Positions 18,030-27,266 of a stretch of DNA of 64,000 bases are shown here, one piece after another. The notes below the pieces were generated by a model, which was not told where the DNA came from, did no database searches, and saw only the letters and a list, made by a program, of their open reading frames with translations. The first letter of the stretch is position 1, and each line of letters begins with the position of its first letter. The stretch is from Paraneptunicella aestuarii. GTDB taxonomy: Bacteria > Pseudomonadota > Gammaproteobacteria > Enterobacterales > Alteromonadaceae. The position numbers and the translations under genes are program-made. Location: the NCBI RefSeq assembly GCF_019900845.1, contig NZ_CP074570.1:310001-374000 (forward strand), given 5' to 3'.

Positions 18030-18059
18030 ATTTGGTTAAGGTGATAATATTAACCAAAT
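18030..18059. repeat. 10-bp perfect dyad upstream of the membrane-protein gene
   Basis: ATTTGGTTAA (18030-18039) and TTAACCAAAT (18050-18059) are exact inverse repeats ten bases apart, about 115 bases upstream of the leftward start at 17915. The A/T-rich arms with a one-turn spacing suit an operator better than a terminator. Confidence 0.5.
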
Positions 18060-18225
18060 AGATATTTAGTTTATTAGTTGAGTTAAATCAAGGAATGGTT
18101 GTGTTTTTTGTTGCTGTTTTTTTAACCTTAGTAAAATCATCAGGTTGCAGAGCGCAATATTTGTAACAAGGACACATGAGGGGTGAAGCGGGAATAGGAA
18201 AGGGAAAAATAAAAGAAATAGAAGA

Positions 18226-18251
18226 AAGGGCTATGGGAAAGACATAGCCTT
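18226..18251 (-). terminator. Terminator of hppA
   Basis: On the minus strand AAGGCTATG pairs with CATAGCCCTT with one bulge around a 7-base loop, followed by a pyrimidine run TTCTTCTATTTC. It lies 44 bases past the hppA stop. Confidence 0.6.
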
Positions 18252-18295
18252 AAGCGGTGATTATGTTAGCCCTGACTGTGAATGTGTCGTGCTTG

Positions 18296-20287
18296 CTAAA
18301 GCAAAGGAGCAATAACCAAACTCACAATCGCCATAACGTTAATCAAAATATTCATGGCTGGCCCGGACGTATCTTTAAAAGGGTCGCCCACCGTGTCACC
18401 GACAACCGTTGCGGCATGAACGTCAGAACCTTTACCACCGTGATGACCTTTCTCAACATGCTTCTTCGCGTTGTCCCATGCGCCGCCAGCATTCGCCATC
18501 ATCAAAGCGAGTAATACGCAGCCTAATAAGGCTCCTCCCAGCATGCCACCTAGCGCATGCGCACCTAGTCCAAATCCAACTATTGGCGGTACTGCTACTG
18601 CAATGGCTCCAGGTAACAGCATTTTCTTCAGCGCTGCTTTAGTCGCGATGTCGATGCAGCGCGCTGTGTCGGGGTCGGCATGGCCTTCCAGTAAACCAGA
18701 TATTTCGCGGAATTGACGTCGAATTTCCTGGATCATTTCAAACGCAGCGTCTCCAACGGCGGTCATGGTAATCGAGGCAATCAAAAAGGGCAGTACGCCG
18801 CCAATAAACAAACCTACTAATACGATGGGATTACCCAAATGCAGGACGAAATCGCCTTTTAATGACATGGTTTCTACAAAGGCGGCAATAATGGCAAGCG
18901 CCGCTAATGCGGCTGCGCCGATTGCGAAGCCTTTGCCAATGGCGGCAGTGGTATTGCCTAATTCGTCGAGAGAATCGGTGATTTTTCGTGTTTCTTCACC
19001 GAGCCCTGACATTTCTGCAATGCCCCCGGCATTATCAGCCACCGGGCCATAGGCATCGATCGCCATTGTGATACCGACGGTCGCTAACATGCCCACGGCT
19101 GCAATACCCACACCGTATAATCCTGAAAGCGAGGTGGAGGCATAAATGATGGCGCAGATCGTTAATACCGGGATGACCACCGATTGCATGCCGACGGAAA
19201 GCCCGGTGATCATAACGGTGGCAGCCCCCGTTTCACCTGATTCTGCTATTTTACGAACGGGAGCGGAAGCTGTGTAATACTCGGTGACTAACCCAATAAT
19301 AATGCCACCGAAAGCCCCACTGAGCACTGATAGCCAAACGTTCAGCGCAATATCGAAGTGCTGCACAATAATATAAGCCGCGACCATGAAAAACATGGCA
19401 GCAGCCATGGTGCCTGTTCTTAATGCGATTTCTGGCCTATCGCCCGACATGGACTTCACTAATAGAATGCCAAGTACCGAGCAAATCAATCCGCCGGACG
19501 CGAGGGCTAAAGGCAGAAACATCAAGTGCTCACGAGCACCCAGTTCAGTTAATGTCATGGTGGAAGCAATGGCGATAGTTGCAATCATGGCACCACAATA
19601 GCTTTCGAAAATATCAGAGCCCATGCCTGCAACATCACCGACATTGTCGCCCACATTGTCAGCGATAACCCCAGGATTACGGGGATCGTCCTCTGGAATG
19701 CCTGCTTCTATCTTACCAACCAGATCGGCACCAACATCGGCGCTTTTGGTGAAGATGCCGCCACCCACACGAGAAAATAAGGCAACCACGGAAGCGCCCA
19801 TACCGAATCCGTGTATGGCGTGAACGGAAGCGGGGTCGTCAGCAAAGAGTATATAGAGAGAGCCCAATCCAATGAGCCCGGTTGATGCGACACACAAGCC
19901 CATAATCGAGCCTCCCATGAAGGCAACGGATAAGGCTTCTGATGCACCGGAATCGTGAGCTGCCTGGGTGGTTCTGACATTGGCTTTTGTTGCCGTGAAC
20001 ATGCCAATGTAACCTGCTATTCCCGAACATAGTGCACCAGCAATAAAAGCAACGGTGGTTTGAGAGCCTAGATAAAAGTAAATTGCCGCTCCGACCACAA
20101 GAGCGAATATCAATAGCATCTTGTATTCACGATGCATAAAGACCATGGCACCGAGATGTATGGCGTCGGCGATTTTTGCCATTTGGGGGCTGTTAACCGG
20201 TTTTCGTCGAATAATTTGATAGAGAACGAAGGCGATGAGTAACCCGGCGATGCCGAGTAGTGGCGGTAACATTGTCGTTGTAACCAT
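18296..20287 (-). CDS. hppA: Membrane-bound ion-pumping pyrophosphatase, K+-dependent type
   Basis: Hydrolyses pyrophosphate and uses the energy to pump H+ or Na+ across the inner membrane. At 663 residues with 15-16 hydrophobic segments it has the family's usual size. The active-site segments are visible: [20 protein letters not shown] near 175, [19 protein letters not shown], and the C-terminal [14 protein letters not shown] near 640. In the helix-12 motif [14 protein letters not shown] the position that is Lys in K+-independent enzymes is Ala, placing this protein in the K+-dependent subfamily, which includes both Na+ and H+ pumps; the pumped ion cannot be decided here. It is divergent from ppa, the soluble pyrophosphatase, so both routes of PPi removal share one 297-bp control region. 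Confidence 0.96.
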   Translation of the reverse strand: MVTTTMLPPLLGIAGLLIAFVLYQIIRRKPVNSPQMAKIADAIHLGAMVFMHREYKMLLIFALVVGAAIYFYLGSQTTVAFIAGALCSGIAGYIGMFTATKANVRTTQAAHDSGASEALSVAFMGGSIMGLCVASTGLIGLGSLYILFADDPASVHAIHGFGMGASVVALFSRVGGGIFTKSADVGADLVGKIEAGIPEDDPRNPGVIADNVGDNVGDVAGMGSDIFESYCGAMIATIAIASTMTLTELGAREHLMFLPLALASGGLICSVLGILLVKSMSGDRPEIALRTGTMAAAMFFMVAAYIIVQHFDIALNVWLSVLSGAFGGIIIGLVTEYYTASAPVRKIAESGETGAATVMITGLSVGMQSVVIPVLTICAIIYASTSLSGLYGVGIAAVGMLATVGITMAIDAYGPVADNAGGIAEMSGLGEETRKITDSLDELGNTTAAIGKGFAIGAAALAALAIIAAFVETMSLKGDFVLHLGNPIVLVGLFIGGVLPFLIASITMTAVGDAAFEMIQEIRRQFREISGLLEGHADPDTARCIDIATKAALKKMLLPGAIAVAVPPIVGFGLGAHALGGMLGGALLGCVLLALMMANAGGAWDNAKKHVEKGHHGGKGSDVHAATVVGDTVGDPFKDTSGPAMNILINVMAIVSLVIAPLL

Positions 20288-20584
20288 AAATCCCCCTTAT
20301 ATTATTATCGTCGGTGGGCTCTTTATTATTGGAGTGCGTATGCCAAAGCTTAGGGTAAGCATATGTCACAACTGGGTATAACACTAATTTGCGGGAAAGA
20401 AAAAACTAAGTCGGCTGAAGTTGTTTTATCTCAATGTTGAGTATGTTTTTTCAACTCTCAGACCAAAGTCTGTGCTCTATAGGTCAAAAAATCATGAGTT
20501 ATCTATTAAAGACGGTTTCTAAAATGGGCGAGGTGCCAGTATAATCGGGCATTTTTCGGACATACTGTAAATTAAGGTAATAAC
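20288..20584. promoter_or_regulatory. Shared promoter region, hppA / ppa
   Basis: A 297-bp region between divergent pyrophosphatase genes. TATAAT at 20540-20545 is a likely -10 for ppa, with no strong -35 at 17 bases. A small dyad CAGAC/GTCTG lies at 20459-20472. ATTAAGGTAATAAC supplies the ppa ribosome site. Nothing else is recognised. Confidence 0.5.
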
Positions 20585-21133
20585 ATGAGCTTAAACTCTG
20601 TACCTCCAGGCAAGAAAGTGCCTGATGAAGTTAACGTCATCATTGAAATCCCGGCTCATTCTGATCCGGTTAAATATGAAGTAGATAAAGAATCTGGGGC
20701 TATTTTCGTAGACCGTTTCATGGGTACGCCAATGCATTACCCGGTTAACTATGGCTACGTTCCTCACTCTTTGTCTGGTGACGGCGACCCGGCTGACGTA
20801 TTGGTTATCACGCCATTCCCATTGTTGGCAGGCTCTGTAATTACGGTTCGTCCAGTGGGTGTTTTGAACATGACGGATGAATCAGGTAACGACGCTAAAG
20901 TATTGGCTGTTCCAATCGACAAGTTGTCGACTCTGTATCGCAATGTGAAAGAGCATACTGATGTGCCTGAGTCTACATTGAACCAGATTGAGCACTTCTT
21001 CTCTCACTATAAAGATTTGGAACCTGGTAAGTGGGTTAAAATCGAAGGTTGGGAAGGTAGCGAAGCTGCCAAGAAAGAAATTAGTGACAGTATCGAGCGT
21101 TATAACTCGACTGAAGACAAGCCTGCTTTCTAA
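20585..21133 (+). CDS. ppa: Soluble inorganic pyrophosphatase (family I)
   Basis: Hydrolyses cytoplasmic pyrophosphate to phosphate, pulling biosynthetic reactions forward. The 182-residue chain matches the E. coli-type hexameric enzyme in length and motifs: [20 protein letters not shown], the signature [15 protein letters not shown] with three metal-binding aspartates near 68-73, and [15 protein letters not shown] near 145. It has its own TATAAT promoter and a strong terminator 20 bases after the stop. It lies divergently from hppA, the membrane enzyme for the same substrate. Confidence 0.98.
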   Translation: MSLNSVPPGKKVPDEVNVIIEIPAHSDPVKYEVDKESGAIFVDRFMGTPMHYPVNYGYVPHSLSGDGDPADVLVITPFPLLAGSVITVRPVGVLNMTDESGNDAKVLAVPIDKLSTLYRNVKEHTDVPESTLNQIEHFFSHYKDLEPGKWVKIEGWEGSEAAKKEISDSIERYNSTEDKPAF

Positions 21134-21153
21134 GTTAAGATTGTCTGGAAAGA

Positions 21154-21188
21154 GGCATCACCCACATGTTGTGAGTGGTGCCTTTTTT
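21154..21188 (+). terminator. Rho-independent terminator of ppa
   Basis: GGCATCACCCAC (21154-21165) pairs with GTGAGTGGTGCC (21171-21182) with one wobble and one mismatch, followed directly by six T. It overlaps any longer reading of the next gene, which supports that gene's later GTG start. Confidence 0.88.
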
Positions 21189-21237
21189 ATTTCATATTCC
21201 GATGTGCAAGCCAGAGTACATCTTTTGGAGCCATACC

Positions 21238-22455
21238 GTGCAAAGACTTGATTCGATTCGTAGAGATCCAAAATTTCTGTTGTTGGCGATGGCATTTGTA
21301 ATGCCGTTGATTCACTCTGTATGGAATGCGCTGCTGAATAACTTTGTAGTAGAAAAAGCCGCATTCACCGGCGCTGAAATTGGTATGTTGCAGAGTTTGC
21401 GTGAAGTGCCCGGCTTTTTGGCCTTCACTGCGGTATTCATTTTATTGGTGGTCAAAGAGCAGACGCTAGCGCTGGTGTCTTTGGCGATCATGGCGATTGG
21501 TGTTGCCATGACAGGCTGGTTTCCTTTTGAGATTGGCTTATATGCTACAACGGTATTAATGTCGATAGGCTTCCATTATTTTGAAACCGTGAACCAATCC
21601 CTCACTTTACAATGGTTGCCCAAGGATCAAAGCGCCCACTTTATGGGCAAGCAGATTTCGGTGAAGTCTTTCGCATCGCTCACCGCCTATGCTTCTATCT
21701 GGGTTTTAATGGAGTGGTTTGGTTACAGCTATAACGTGATGTATATGCTGGCCGGTGGTGCCGGGTTGATCATTGTGATGTTGTTGTGGGTGATGTTTCC
21801 ACAGTTTCAACAACATTCCACGCAGCATAAACATATGGTTCTGCGTAAACGCTATTGGTTGTATTACGCACTGACTTTTTTCAGTGGTGCGCGCCGTCAG
21901 ATCTTCATGGTATTTGCTGCTTTCATGATGGTTGAAAAATTCGGTTACAGTGTTGGTGATATAAGCCTGTTGTTTACCATCAACTATGTGTTTAATTTGC
22001 TGTTCGCCCCGAGTATTGGAAAGTGGATCCATAAGGTGGGTGATCGCAAGGCGCTATGTTTTGAATATACCGGCCTTGTATTGGTGTTTAGTGGTTATGC
22101 GTTTGTGGATAGCAGTTTGATGGCTGGTGCTTTGTATGTTATCGACCACTTGTTGTTTGCTATTTCCATTGCAGTGAAAACCTATTTCCAGAAAATTGCC
22201 AAGCATGAGGATATTGCTTCGACGGCGGGTGTCAGTTTCACCATTAATCATATTGCTGCAGTTGTGATTCCTGCGGTACTTGGAGTGGTCTGGTTGACTT
22301 CGCCTGGTTTTGTATTTTTTGTCGGCGCAGGGTTTGCGTTATGTTCATTGGTGTTAGCGATGAACATTCCTGCTGAGCCAAGCGAAGGCAATGAAGTGGT
22401 TAAAAATCCGTTGGGTTGGGCTAATTTGCAAGCCAAACCCCAAATGGGAGAGTAG
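21238..22455 (+). CDS. MFS transporter, substrate unknown
   Basis: A 405-residue major-facilitator protein with about 12 hydrophobic helices, from FLLLAMAFVMPLIHSVWNAL near the N-terminus to FVFFVGAGFALCSLVLAMNI near the C-terminus. I start it at the GTG at 21238, which has GGAG seven bases upstream; an ATG at 21175 in the same frame would begin inside the ppa terminator. The canonical motif A is not evident and I cannot name a substrate. It is followed after three bases by a periplasmic DUF3299 gene, so the two are cotranscribed. Confidence 0.8.
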   Translation: MQRLDSIRRDPKFLLLAMAFVMPLIHSVWNALLNNFVVEKAAFTGAEIGMLQSLREVPGFLAFTAVFILLVVKEQTLALVSLAIMAIGVAMTGWFPFEIGLYATTVLMSIGFHYFETVNQSLTLQWLPKDQSAHFMGKQISVKSFASLTAYASIWVLMEWFGYSYNVMYMLAGGAGLIIVMLLWVMFPQFQQHSTQHKHMVLRKRYWLYYALTFFSGARRQIFMVFAAFMMVEKFGYSVGDISLLFTINYVFNLLFAPSIGKWIHKVGDRKALCFEYTGLVLVFSGYAFVDSSLMAGALYVIDHLLFAISIAVKTYFQKIAKHEDIASTAGVSFTINHIAAVVIPAVLGVVWLTSPGFVFFVGAGFALCSLVLAMNIPAEPSEGNEVVKNPLGWANLQAKPQMGE

Positions 22456-22458
22456 TAC

Positions 22459-22926
22459 ATGAAAAAATTATTTGTGGCCTTGGGGCTGTTGCTGGTAACG
22501 AATCTGGGCTTCGCTGATGAAGTCAAAGAGCTGTATTGGGAAGATCTGGTACCCAAAGATTTTGTTATGCCAGATACTCCAGAAGTTGACCACAATAACC
22601 CTATGGCACAAATGAACCCGGTTGCCCCCATTATTCCTGAGTTAAATGGGCAACTAGTTAAAATTCCCGGGTTTGTGGTTCCCTTGGAAGGGGATGATGT
22701 CAGCCTGACAGAATTCTTGCTGGTGCCGTTTTTTGGCGCTTGCATTCACGTGCCACCGCCTCCGTCTAATCAGATTGTTTATGTGAAATTTGCCAAACCT
22801 ATTCCGGTTGACAGTTTATACGATCCGGTTTGGGTTACAGGTAAGCTGAGCACAGAGGCATGGACTGGAGAGATTGCCAGCGTGGGTTATCGACTCACTG
22901 GCACTAAAGTAGAGCCCTTCGAATAG
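22459..22926 (+). CDS. Periplasmic DUF3299 protein
   Basis: A 155-residue exported protein. The signal peptide MKKLFVALGLLLVTNLGFA is cut before DEVKEL. The central LVKIPGFVVPLEGDDVSLTE and FFGACIHVPPPPSNQIVYVK are the hallmark of the DUF3299 family, with one conserved cysteine and histidine in the GACIHVPPPP motif. The family is often encoded beside ABC or MFS transporters; its function is not established, although the Cys-His pair suggests metal or small-ligand binding. It sits three bases after the MFS gene and ends before a hairpin shared with the convergent oxygenase gene. Confidence 0.85.
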   Translation: MKKLFVALGLLLVTNLGFADEVKELYWEDLVPKDFVMPDTPEVDHNNPMAQMNPVAPIIPELNGQLVKIPGFVVPLEGDDVSLTEFLLVPFFGACIHVPPPPSNQIVYVKFAKPIPVDSLYDPVWVTGKLSTEAWTGEIASVGYRLTGTKVEPFE

Positions 22927-22949
22927 TTTTTGAATAAGATTGCAGAAAT

Positions 22950-22981
22950 AGGCACCTTACTTGACTCATGATAAGGCGCCT
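22950..22981. terminator. Bidirectional hairpin between convergent genes
   Basis: AGGCACCTTA (22950-22959) pairs with TAAGGCGCCT (22972-22981) at nine of ten positions. It lies between the convergent stops of the DUF3299 and oxygenase genes. The T-runs are weak. Confidence 0.5.
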
Positions 22982-22992
22982 GATCATCTGCT

Positions 22993-23697
22993 TTATTTAG
23001 GCGGTGCGCGGTATAGCGTTTCTGCCGGATGGAACAATACCCATGAGGTCAGGATGTATTTGTCACCGCTCTTGGGAATGTTGCCTCGGTGCGTATGAGT
23101 GAAGTAAGCCGGAGCAATCACCATCGTGCCTTGTTTAGGCTTAAGCTTCACATCTTGATAATAGAATTCCGTTTCTCCACCTTCTTCCACATCATTTAAG
23201 TAAAACATAAATAGCATGATGCGATGCAAGGCATCGTTATGAGGCAATTGCGGATAAACCTCTGAATGCCAATAAGGATAGCCTCCACGGCCTTGCTTGT
23301 ATTTTTGCAAGGTGACATCACCCAATCGGAACAGGCTTTGTACCAGCATCGGTAACTGGGGCTCACAAATCTCTGCGAAATTATCCTGAGTGACCTTGAC
23401 CGGTTTACCTGTTTTCGGATCCGGCAAGGTTAAGCCCAATGGGCCGATTAGTGCGAAATAGAACTCTCGGAAATATTCGATCACGTATTGAGTAGTTTTG
23501 GCTAACACTTCCTGAGCTTCTGCTTGAAATTCAGGATGTTTAACGATGGACAAGTCCATGCTGATTTTCTTGTCGGTATCGACGCCACCGCCAGTTCTGC
23601 CCGGTTGTGGTTTTTTACTCTTGTCGAAGGTACGCATGAGCTTTTTACAAAGCTCGGGAGATAGTACGCCATCGTAGGATTTGATGAACTGTGGCAT
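22993..23697 (-). CDS. 2-oxoglutarate/Fe(II)-dependent oxygenase, prolyl-4-hydroxylase type
   Basis: A 234-residue P4Hc-family oxygenase. The iron-binding triad is visible as H and E in YWHSEVYP (H-x-E, in place of the commoner H-x-D) and the distal H in YFTHTHRGNI, and FYLNDVEEGGETEFYYQDVK is the signature strand of this family. The substrate may be a protein proline or a small molecule; it is not deducible. The gene lies just downstream of the thioesterase and uvrA on the same strand with a two-base gap, so it probably rides on the uvrA transcript. Confidence 0.85.
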   Translation of the reverse strand: MPQFIKSYDGVLSPELCKKLMRTFDKSKKPQPGRTGGGVDTDKKISMDLSIVKHPEFQAEAQEVLAKTTQYVIEYFREFYFALIGPLGLTLPDPKTGKPVKVTQDNFAEICEPQLPMLVQSLFRLGDVTLQKYKQGRGGYPYWHSEVYPQLPHNDALHRIMLFMFYLNDVEEGGETEFYYQDVKLKPKQGTMVIAPAYFTHTHRGNIPKSGDKYILTSWVLFHPAETLYRAPPK

Positions 23698-23699
23698 GG

Positions 23700-24095
23700 T
23701 TATTCGCCTGCAATGATGTGTTCTTCGAGTAATGCCCTGACATTCTCAGGTATTGCCTCGGAGCAACTGTTTTGATAGTTGAAGTGTACCATTGTGGTTT
23801 CGCCGGATGAGCATTTATGCCCGTTTTGCCAGACTTCCTGATAAATACCGAAAGAGCTGTTCCCAATGCGGGAAATCCAGGTCTTAATGGTGACTTCGCC
23901 GAGAAATATCTGCTTTAATAAATCCACCTTGTAGTTGGCTAGGATCAACGGCCAGGTGTCCAAGTTCAGGTCTGGCGTAAAGAGCTTGAAAATCGGCTCT
24001 CGAGCAGCTTCAAACCATTGCACTATCACGGTATTACTCACGTGTTTAAGTGCATCAGTTTCATAAAATCGGACTTTATAAACCTCTTCGAACAT
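23700..24095 (-). CDS. Acyl-CoA thioesterase, YbgC-like hotdog fold
   Basis: A 131-residue single-hotdog protein of the 4-hydroxybenzoyl-CoA thioesterase group. The N-terminal FYETDALKHVSNTVIVQWFE carries the catalytic aspartate and the helix of the fold, and the last half forms the beta-sheet. It hydrolyses an acyl-CoA, probably short- or medium-chain. Its ATG shares one base with the uvrA stop (TAATG), which implies translational coupling. Unlike true ybgC it is not beside tolQ, so the name is left open. Confidence 0.85.
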   Translation of the reverse strand: MFEEVYKVRFYETDALKHVSNTVIVQWFEAAREPIFKLFTPDLNLDTWPLILANYKVDLLKQIFLGEVTIKTWISRIGNSSFGIYQEVWQNGHKCSSGETTMVHFNYQNSCSEAIPENVRALLEEHIIAGE

Positions 24096-26926
24096 TATCT
24101 TCCTGCTTCAAGTATGGGTTTTAAAAAGCGAGCGGTATGAGATTGCGTGTTATCACATAAGGCTTCCGGTGTTCCGGTTGCGATGATTTGACCGCCGCCA
24201 GAACCCCCTTCAGGGCCTAAATCTACTATCCAATCGGCTGTTTTGATGACATCAAGGTTGTGTTCAATAACCACAACCGTATTACCGTGATCTCTCAGAC
24301 GATGCAGAACCGCTAGTAGCTGTTTTATATCATGAAAATGCAACCCGGTTGTAGGTTCATCGAGAATATAAAGGGTCTTTCCGGTGTCACGTTTGGATAA
24401 CTCTTTTGCCAGTTTTACCCTCTGAGCCTCACCACCAGACAGTGTTGTGGCTGCTTGCCCCAGTCGAATATAAGACAAACCTACATCCATTAAGGTCTGT
24501 AGCTTGCGGTGTACCGCCGGAATTGCACTGAAGAAATCGCGAGCGTCTTCAACCGTCATATCCAGCACTTCGTGGATGTTTTTGTGCTTATATTTGATTT
24601 CCAGTGTTTCGCGATTGTAGCGCTTGCCCTTACAAACATCGCAAGGCACATAAACGTCGGGCAGGAAGTGCATTTCTACTTTGATTACACCATCACCCTG
24701 ACAAGCTTCGCAGCGCCCGCCTTTCACGTTGAAGCTGAAACGACCAGGCTTATAACCACGAGAACGGGACTCCTGCGTACCTGAAAACAGCTCACGAATG
24801 GCCGTAAAAATCCCGGTATAGGTTGCCGGGTTTGAGCGCGGTGTACGACCAATTGGGCTTTGGTCGATATCGACCACTTTATCCAGGTGCTGCAAGCCAT
24901 CAATAGACGCATAAGGGGCGGGTTCATCGCTGGTTGCACCGTTCAGCTCTCGGTGAGCAATACGATAGAAAGTATCGTTAATCAGGGTCGATTTACCTGA
25001 ACCTGATACGCCGGTTATACAGGTCATAACGCCAATCGGCACTTCCAGTGTAACGTTTTGCAGGTTGTTACCAGAAGCCCCTTCTAATTTAACCCACAAG
25101 TTATCTTTATTCTGTGTTCTGTGCTCAGGAATTTCGATGGCTTCTTTGCCTGATAAATATTTTCCTGTTAGTGAGTCTTCACTTGCCAGAATTTGTTCCA
25201 GTGTACCTTTAGCAACGATTTCGCCACCGTGAACGCCAGCGCCGGGACCGATATCAACAATGTAATCTGCCATTTTGATAGCATCTTCATCGTGTTCAAC
25301 CACGATTACTGTGTTACCCAGATTACGCAGGTGAGTCAGGGTGCTAAGTAGGCGTTCGTTGTCACGTTGATGCAAACCAATGCTAGGTTCGTCCAGTACG
25401 TACATGACACCAACTAACCCTGCGCCAATTTGACTAGCCAGGCGGATACGTTGAGCTTCACCACCCGACAGTGTTTCAGCACTACGAGAAAGGGTAAGGT
25501 AATTTAATCCTACGTTAACTAAAAACTTCAATCTGTCATTGATTTCTTTCAGTATTTTTTCGGCGATTTGGGCGCGTTTACCTACTAGAGATAAATCGTT
25601 AAAAAAGCCCAATGCATCAGCAATGGAAAAATCGGAAACTGTAGGCAAGTTGGTTTCGCCCACAAAAACGTGGCGAGCTTCCAAGCGCAAACGGCTGCCA
25701 TGACATGAAGGGCAAGGTTGATGATTAAGATACTTGGCAAGTTCTTCACGTACAGAATTGGATTCCGTTTCGCGATAACGACGCTCCATGTTGGGAATAA
25801 TTCCCTCAAATGGATGCTTGCGCTCCATGATGTCGCCGCGATCATTGATGTATTTGAATTTGATCGCTGTTCCTTTGCTGCCGTACAAAAGCACTTGTTG
25901 TGCTTGTTCTGGTAAATCCTTATAGGGAATATTCAGATCAAATTTGTAGTGCTCGGCGACAGATTGCAGCATTTGAAAATAGAAGTAACTGCGTTTGTCC
26001 CAACCTCGAATGGCACCGCCAGAAAGACTGAGTTCGTCATTGGAGATCAGTCTGGCAGGATCAAAGAATTGTCGGATTCCCAAACCATCACAAACCTGAC
26101 AAGCCCCAGCCGGGTTGTTGAACGAGAACAGACGAGGTTCCAATTCACTAATACTGTAGCCACAGTGTGGGCAAGCAAAGTTTGCCGAGAATACCATCTC
26201 ATCCCCGTCGCCTTCCATGTAAGCCACTTTGGCAACACCCGAAGAAAGCTCCAGTGCCGTTTCAAAGGATTCAGCCAGGCGGAGCTGGATGTCATCGCGC
26301 ACTTTAAAGCGATCCACAACCACTTCAATGTCATGTTTCTTGTGTAGATCCAGAGTTGGAGGATCGGATAAATCACAGATCTCACCGTCAATTCGAGCAC
26401 GGATAAAGCCTTGCGCAGCCAAATTTTCCAGTGTTTTGATATGTTCGCCTTTGCGCCCTTGAACAACGGGTGCAAGTAGCATCATCTTGCTATCTTGCGG
26501 CAGAGCCAGCACGTTATCGACCATTTGGCTGATGGTTTGCGCTTCCAAAGGTGCATTATGATCCGGGCAGCGAGGCTCGCCGACACGAGCAAACAGCAAA
26601 CGCAAATAATCGTATATCTCGGTGATGGTGCCTACGGTTGAGCGCGGGTTATGAGATGTGGATTTCTGCTCAATGGAAATGGCGGGGGACAAGCCTTCGA
26701 TATGGTCAACATCGGGCTTTTCCATCATGGACAAAAATTGTCTGGCATAGGCCGAAAGGGATTCAACGTATCGTCGTTGTCCTTCAGCATATAAGGTGTC
26801 GAATGCAAGTGAGGACTTACCTGAGCCGGACAAACCTGTAATGACAATCAATTTGTCGCGAGGAAGTTCGAGGTTAATGTTCTTCAGGTTGTGGGTACGG
26901 GCACCGCGGATTTCTATTTTATCCAT
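24095..26926 (-). CDS. uvrA: UvrABC excinuclease subunit A
   Basis: The damage-recognition ATPase of nucleotide excision repair. From the ATG at 26926 ([14 protein letters not shown], the usual UvrA start) it has 943 residues, close to the E. coli length; a TTG at 26947 would add seven. Two ABC modules are present: Walker [10 protein letters not shown] near residue 31 and GVSGSGKST near 640, with signatures [15 protein letters not shown] and [15 protein letters not shown]. Zinc-binding pairs include CPHC with CQVC in the first half, CPSC, and CEAC with CDVC near 740-765. A LexA-like box lies about 40-60 bases upstream, so SOS control is likely. The thioesterase follows with a one-base overlap. 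Confidence 0.98.
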   Translation of the reverse strand: MDKIEIRGARTHNLKNINLELPRDKLIVITGLSGSGKSSLAFDTLYAEGQRRYVESLSAYARQFLSMMEKPDVDHIEGLSPAISIEQKSTSHNPRSTVGTITEIYDYLRLLFARVGEPRCPDHNAPLEAQTISQMVDNVLALPQDSKMMLLAPVVQGRKGEHIKTLENLAAQGFIRARIDGEICDLSDPPTLDLHKKHDIEVVVDRFKVRDDIQLRLAESFETALELSSGVAKVAYMEGDGDEMVFSANFACPHCGYSISELEPRLFSFNNPAGACQVCDGLGIRQFFDPARLISNDELSLSGGAIRGWDKRSYFYFQMLQSVAEHYKFDLNIPYKDLPEQAQQVLLYGSKGTAIKFKYINDRGDIMERKHPFEGIIPNMERRYRETESNSVREELAKYLNHQPCPSCHGSRLRLEARHVFVGETNLPTVSDFSIADALGFFNDLSLVGKRAQIAEKILKEINDRLKFLVNVGLNYLTLSRSAETLSGGEAQRIRLASQIGAGLVGVMYVLDEPSIGLHQRDNERLLSTLTHLRNLGNTVIVVEHDEDAIKMADYIVDIGPGAGVHGGEIVAKGTLEQILASEDSLTGKYLSGKEAIEIPEHRTQNKDNLWVKLEGASGNNLQNVTLEVPIGVMTCITGVSGSGKSTLINDTFYRIAHRELNGATSDEPAPYASIDGLQHLDKVVDIDQSPIGRTPRSNPATYTGIFTAIRELFSGTQESRSRGYKPGRFSFNVKGGRCEACQGDGVIKVEMHFLPDVYVPCDVCKGKRYNRETLEIKYKHKNIHEVLDMTVEDARDFFSAIPAVHRKLQTLMDVGLSYIRLGQAATTLSGGEAQRVKLAKELSKRDTGKTLYILDEPTTGLHFHDIKQLLAVLHRLRDHGNTVVVIEHNLDVIKTADWIVDLGPEGGSGGGQIIATGTPEALCDNTQSHTARFLKPILEAGR

Positions 26927-26947
26927 GAGAGAAGATGAATTGCTCAA

Positions 26948-27266
26948 AAAAGGAAAACGATAATTATATGCATAAATATACAGTATTATCCAGCCGTGAA
27001 GTACATCATTTTGTATCTTGCTTGAGCTAAATATTATTTGAACCGGGAAGTTGAAAAGTAAACCAGGCGCAAGCTGTATTTCAGGGTTTTTTCAAGGGGG
27101 AGCTGGCTCTTCTCTCTATTCATTTTTTCTTACTTTTTCCGTTTTCTGTTCCTTTGAACTTGGGGTGTTGGGAGTGGGGGATTTGTGTTACACTGCGCGC
27201 CCTCTTTTCCAAGAGTGAATTTAAGAACGAGAATTTTTAACTTCATTTTTAATGTGACCCAGATCC
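26948..27266. other. 319-bp divergent region, uvrA / MFS gene
   Basis: It contains the LexA-like box (26966-26985) near uvrA and, toward the MFS gene, a possible -10 TACACT at 27189-27194 followed by a G/C-rich discriminator. No gene is visible. Confidence 0.5.
26966..26985 (-). promoter_or_regulatory. Candidate LexA (SOS) box upstream of uvrA
   Basis: Read on the minus strand the site is TACTGTATATTTATGCATAT. The left half CTGTATAT matches the gammaproteobacterial consensus CTGT-N8-ACAG and, from memory, closely resembles the E. coli uvrA-ssb box; the right half (GCAT) is degenerate. Its position just before uvrA supports function. Confidence 0.55.

Larger units (their letters stand above)
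17916..18295. other. 380-bp intergenic region between two leftward genes
   Basis: No gene is seen. It holds the hppA terminator (18226-18251), a perfect 10-bp dyad (18030-18059) and presumably the promoter of the leftward membrane-protein gene. Confidence 0.5.

Noticed and set aside
21175..21237. N-terminal extension of the MFS gene to an upstream ATG
   Set aside because: That reading starts inside the ppa terminator hairpin, while GTG 21238 has GGAG at proper distance.
22248..22745. 165-codon minus-strand frame opposite the MFS and DUF3299 genes
   Set aside because: It spans the junction of two well-supported genes and is low-complexity Ser/Thr/Asn-rich, typical of a shadow frame.
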